Below are positions 63,650 through 64,000 of a stretch of 64,000 bases of DNA, piece after piece. The DNA lies in NCBI GenBank assembly GCA_054601695.1, contig BAAHQB010000118.1, positions 372,001 to 436,000 of the forward strand. Direction: 5' to 3'. The translations under genes were made by a program, and so were the position numbers. Source of the DNA: Amorphochlora amoebiformis. Lineage: Eukaryota; Cercozoa; Chlorarachniophyceae. The notes beneath the pieces were generated by a model. The model was not told the DNA's origin. It saw only the letters and a list, made by a program, of their open reading frames with translations, and made no database searches. Position 1 is the stretch's first letter, and each line of letters opens with the position of its first letter.

Positions 63650-64000
63650 TATATATATATAAACATACATATATAAATATACACATGTGTATTTATGCAT
63701 GCATACACATATATATGTGTATATGTGTATGTATGTATATGTATGCTGATGTATACATGTGTACATATATATATATATATATATATGTGTATATATGTAT
63801 ATATGTGTATATGTATACATATATGATATAAATGCCTACATACATTTATATAGGCATATATATATATATATATGTGTGTGTATATATATATATTATGCAA
63901 TATACACGAACAATATGAACGATATCTAATTATGTATGACCCCAGGTCCTCCTAGATCAAGCCCCTCCAGAGACTCTCGGAGACGACTCGACACAATGGC
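61688..64000. repeat. TA-rich right end with few exons
   Basis: A short CCCTAA-like tract lies at about 61700-61740. 61840-62160 is unique sequence with no supportable exon. TA arrays fill 62280-62330, 62470-62540, 62620-62760, 62935-63000 and 63430-63900. Candidate ankyrin exons at 62554-62603 and 63314-63369 are noted with that gene. Confidence 0.7.
62998..63317 (-). repeat. four copies of a 35 bp block beginning at an exon donor
   Basis: Copies at 63283-63317 (the exon junction), 63187-63221, 63119-63153 and 62998-63032. Read on minus, each starts ACGGTTAAATC, the last exon bases plus the GTTAAA donor, and ends in CAGAGGTGTA. Confidence 0.94.

Overview
This window comes from a nuclear genome that is eukaryotic, intron-rich and heavily loaded with (TA)n microsatellite. 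The evidence is GT-AG introns in every gene, cytosolic and mitochondrial protein families, interstitial CCCTAA (telomere-type) tracts, and no operon structure. The FtsH gene is a plastid/thylakoid type. Its N-terminus reads as a signal peptide followed by a transit-peptide-like stretch, which fits an alga with a secondary plastid. No Phe sits at the apparent signal-peptide cleavage point, a weak argument against cryptophytes and heterokonts. I cannot name the species.

Layout. 1-1372: TA microsatellite. 2035-4855 (-): FtsH protease, 3 exons. 5059-10692 (+): Nudix hydrolase, 12 exons, all splice phases consistent, divergent from FtsH across 203 bp. 11281-11766 (-): small mitoribosomal protein mS41-like, 2 exons. 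About 12018-35734 (+): a very long gene of about 37 small exons that together read as a glycoside hydrolase family 38 (alpha-mannosidase) fold, with an acidic C-terminal tail. 36839-43038 (-): UFD2/UBE4-type ubiquitin E4 ligase with C-terminal U-box, 23 exons. About 43615-57526 (+): BT1-family folate/biopterin transporter, 24 exons found, 5' end missing. 58101 to about 63369 or beyond (-): ankyrin-repeat protein.

I assembled exons by hand by matching splice phase, GT/AG borders and continuity of family motifs across introns. Long reading frames made of Ile-Tyr or Ser-Leu are only TA or CT repeat and were discarded. The genes are functionally unrelated and simply neighbours. Introns fall into two classes: compact ones of about 55-110 bp (most of the E4 gene, one each in FtsH and BT1), and ones expanded to hundreds or thousands of bases by TA arrays.

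The most unusual signal is a recurring architecture. At 14 exon-intron junctions in five genes, the intron carries one to seven extra copies of the exon edge together with its own splice site, separated by (TA)n. Copies of exon tails plus the 5' splice site lie downstream of the exon. Copies of exon heads plus the 3' splice site lie upstream. Some copies keep the reading frame and could act as alternative exons; others have lost the GT. Second are degenerate CCCTAA tracts inside introns, almost all in the same orientation. Third is the GH38 protein, whose usual zinc and nucleophile motifs are not visible.
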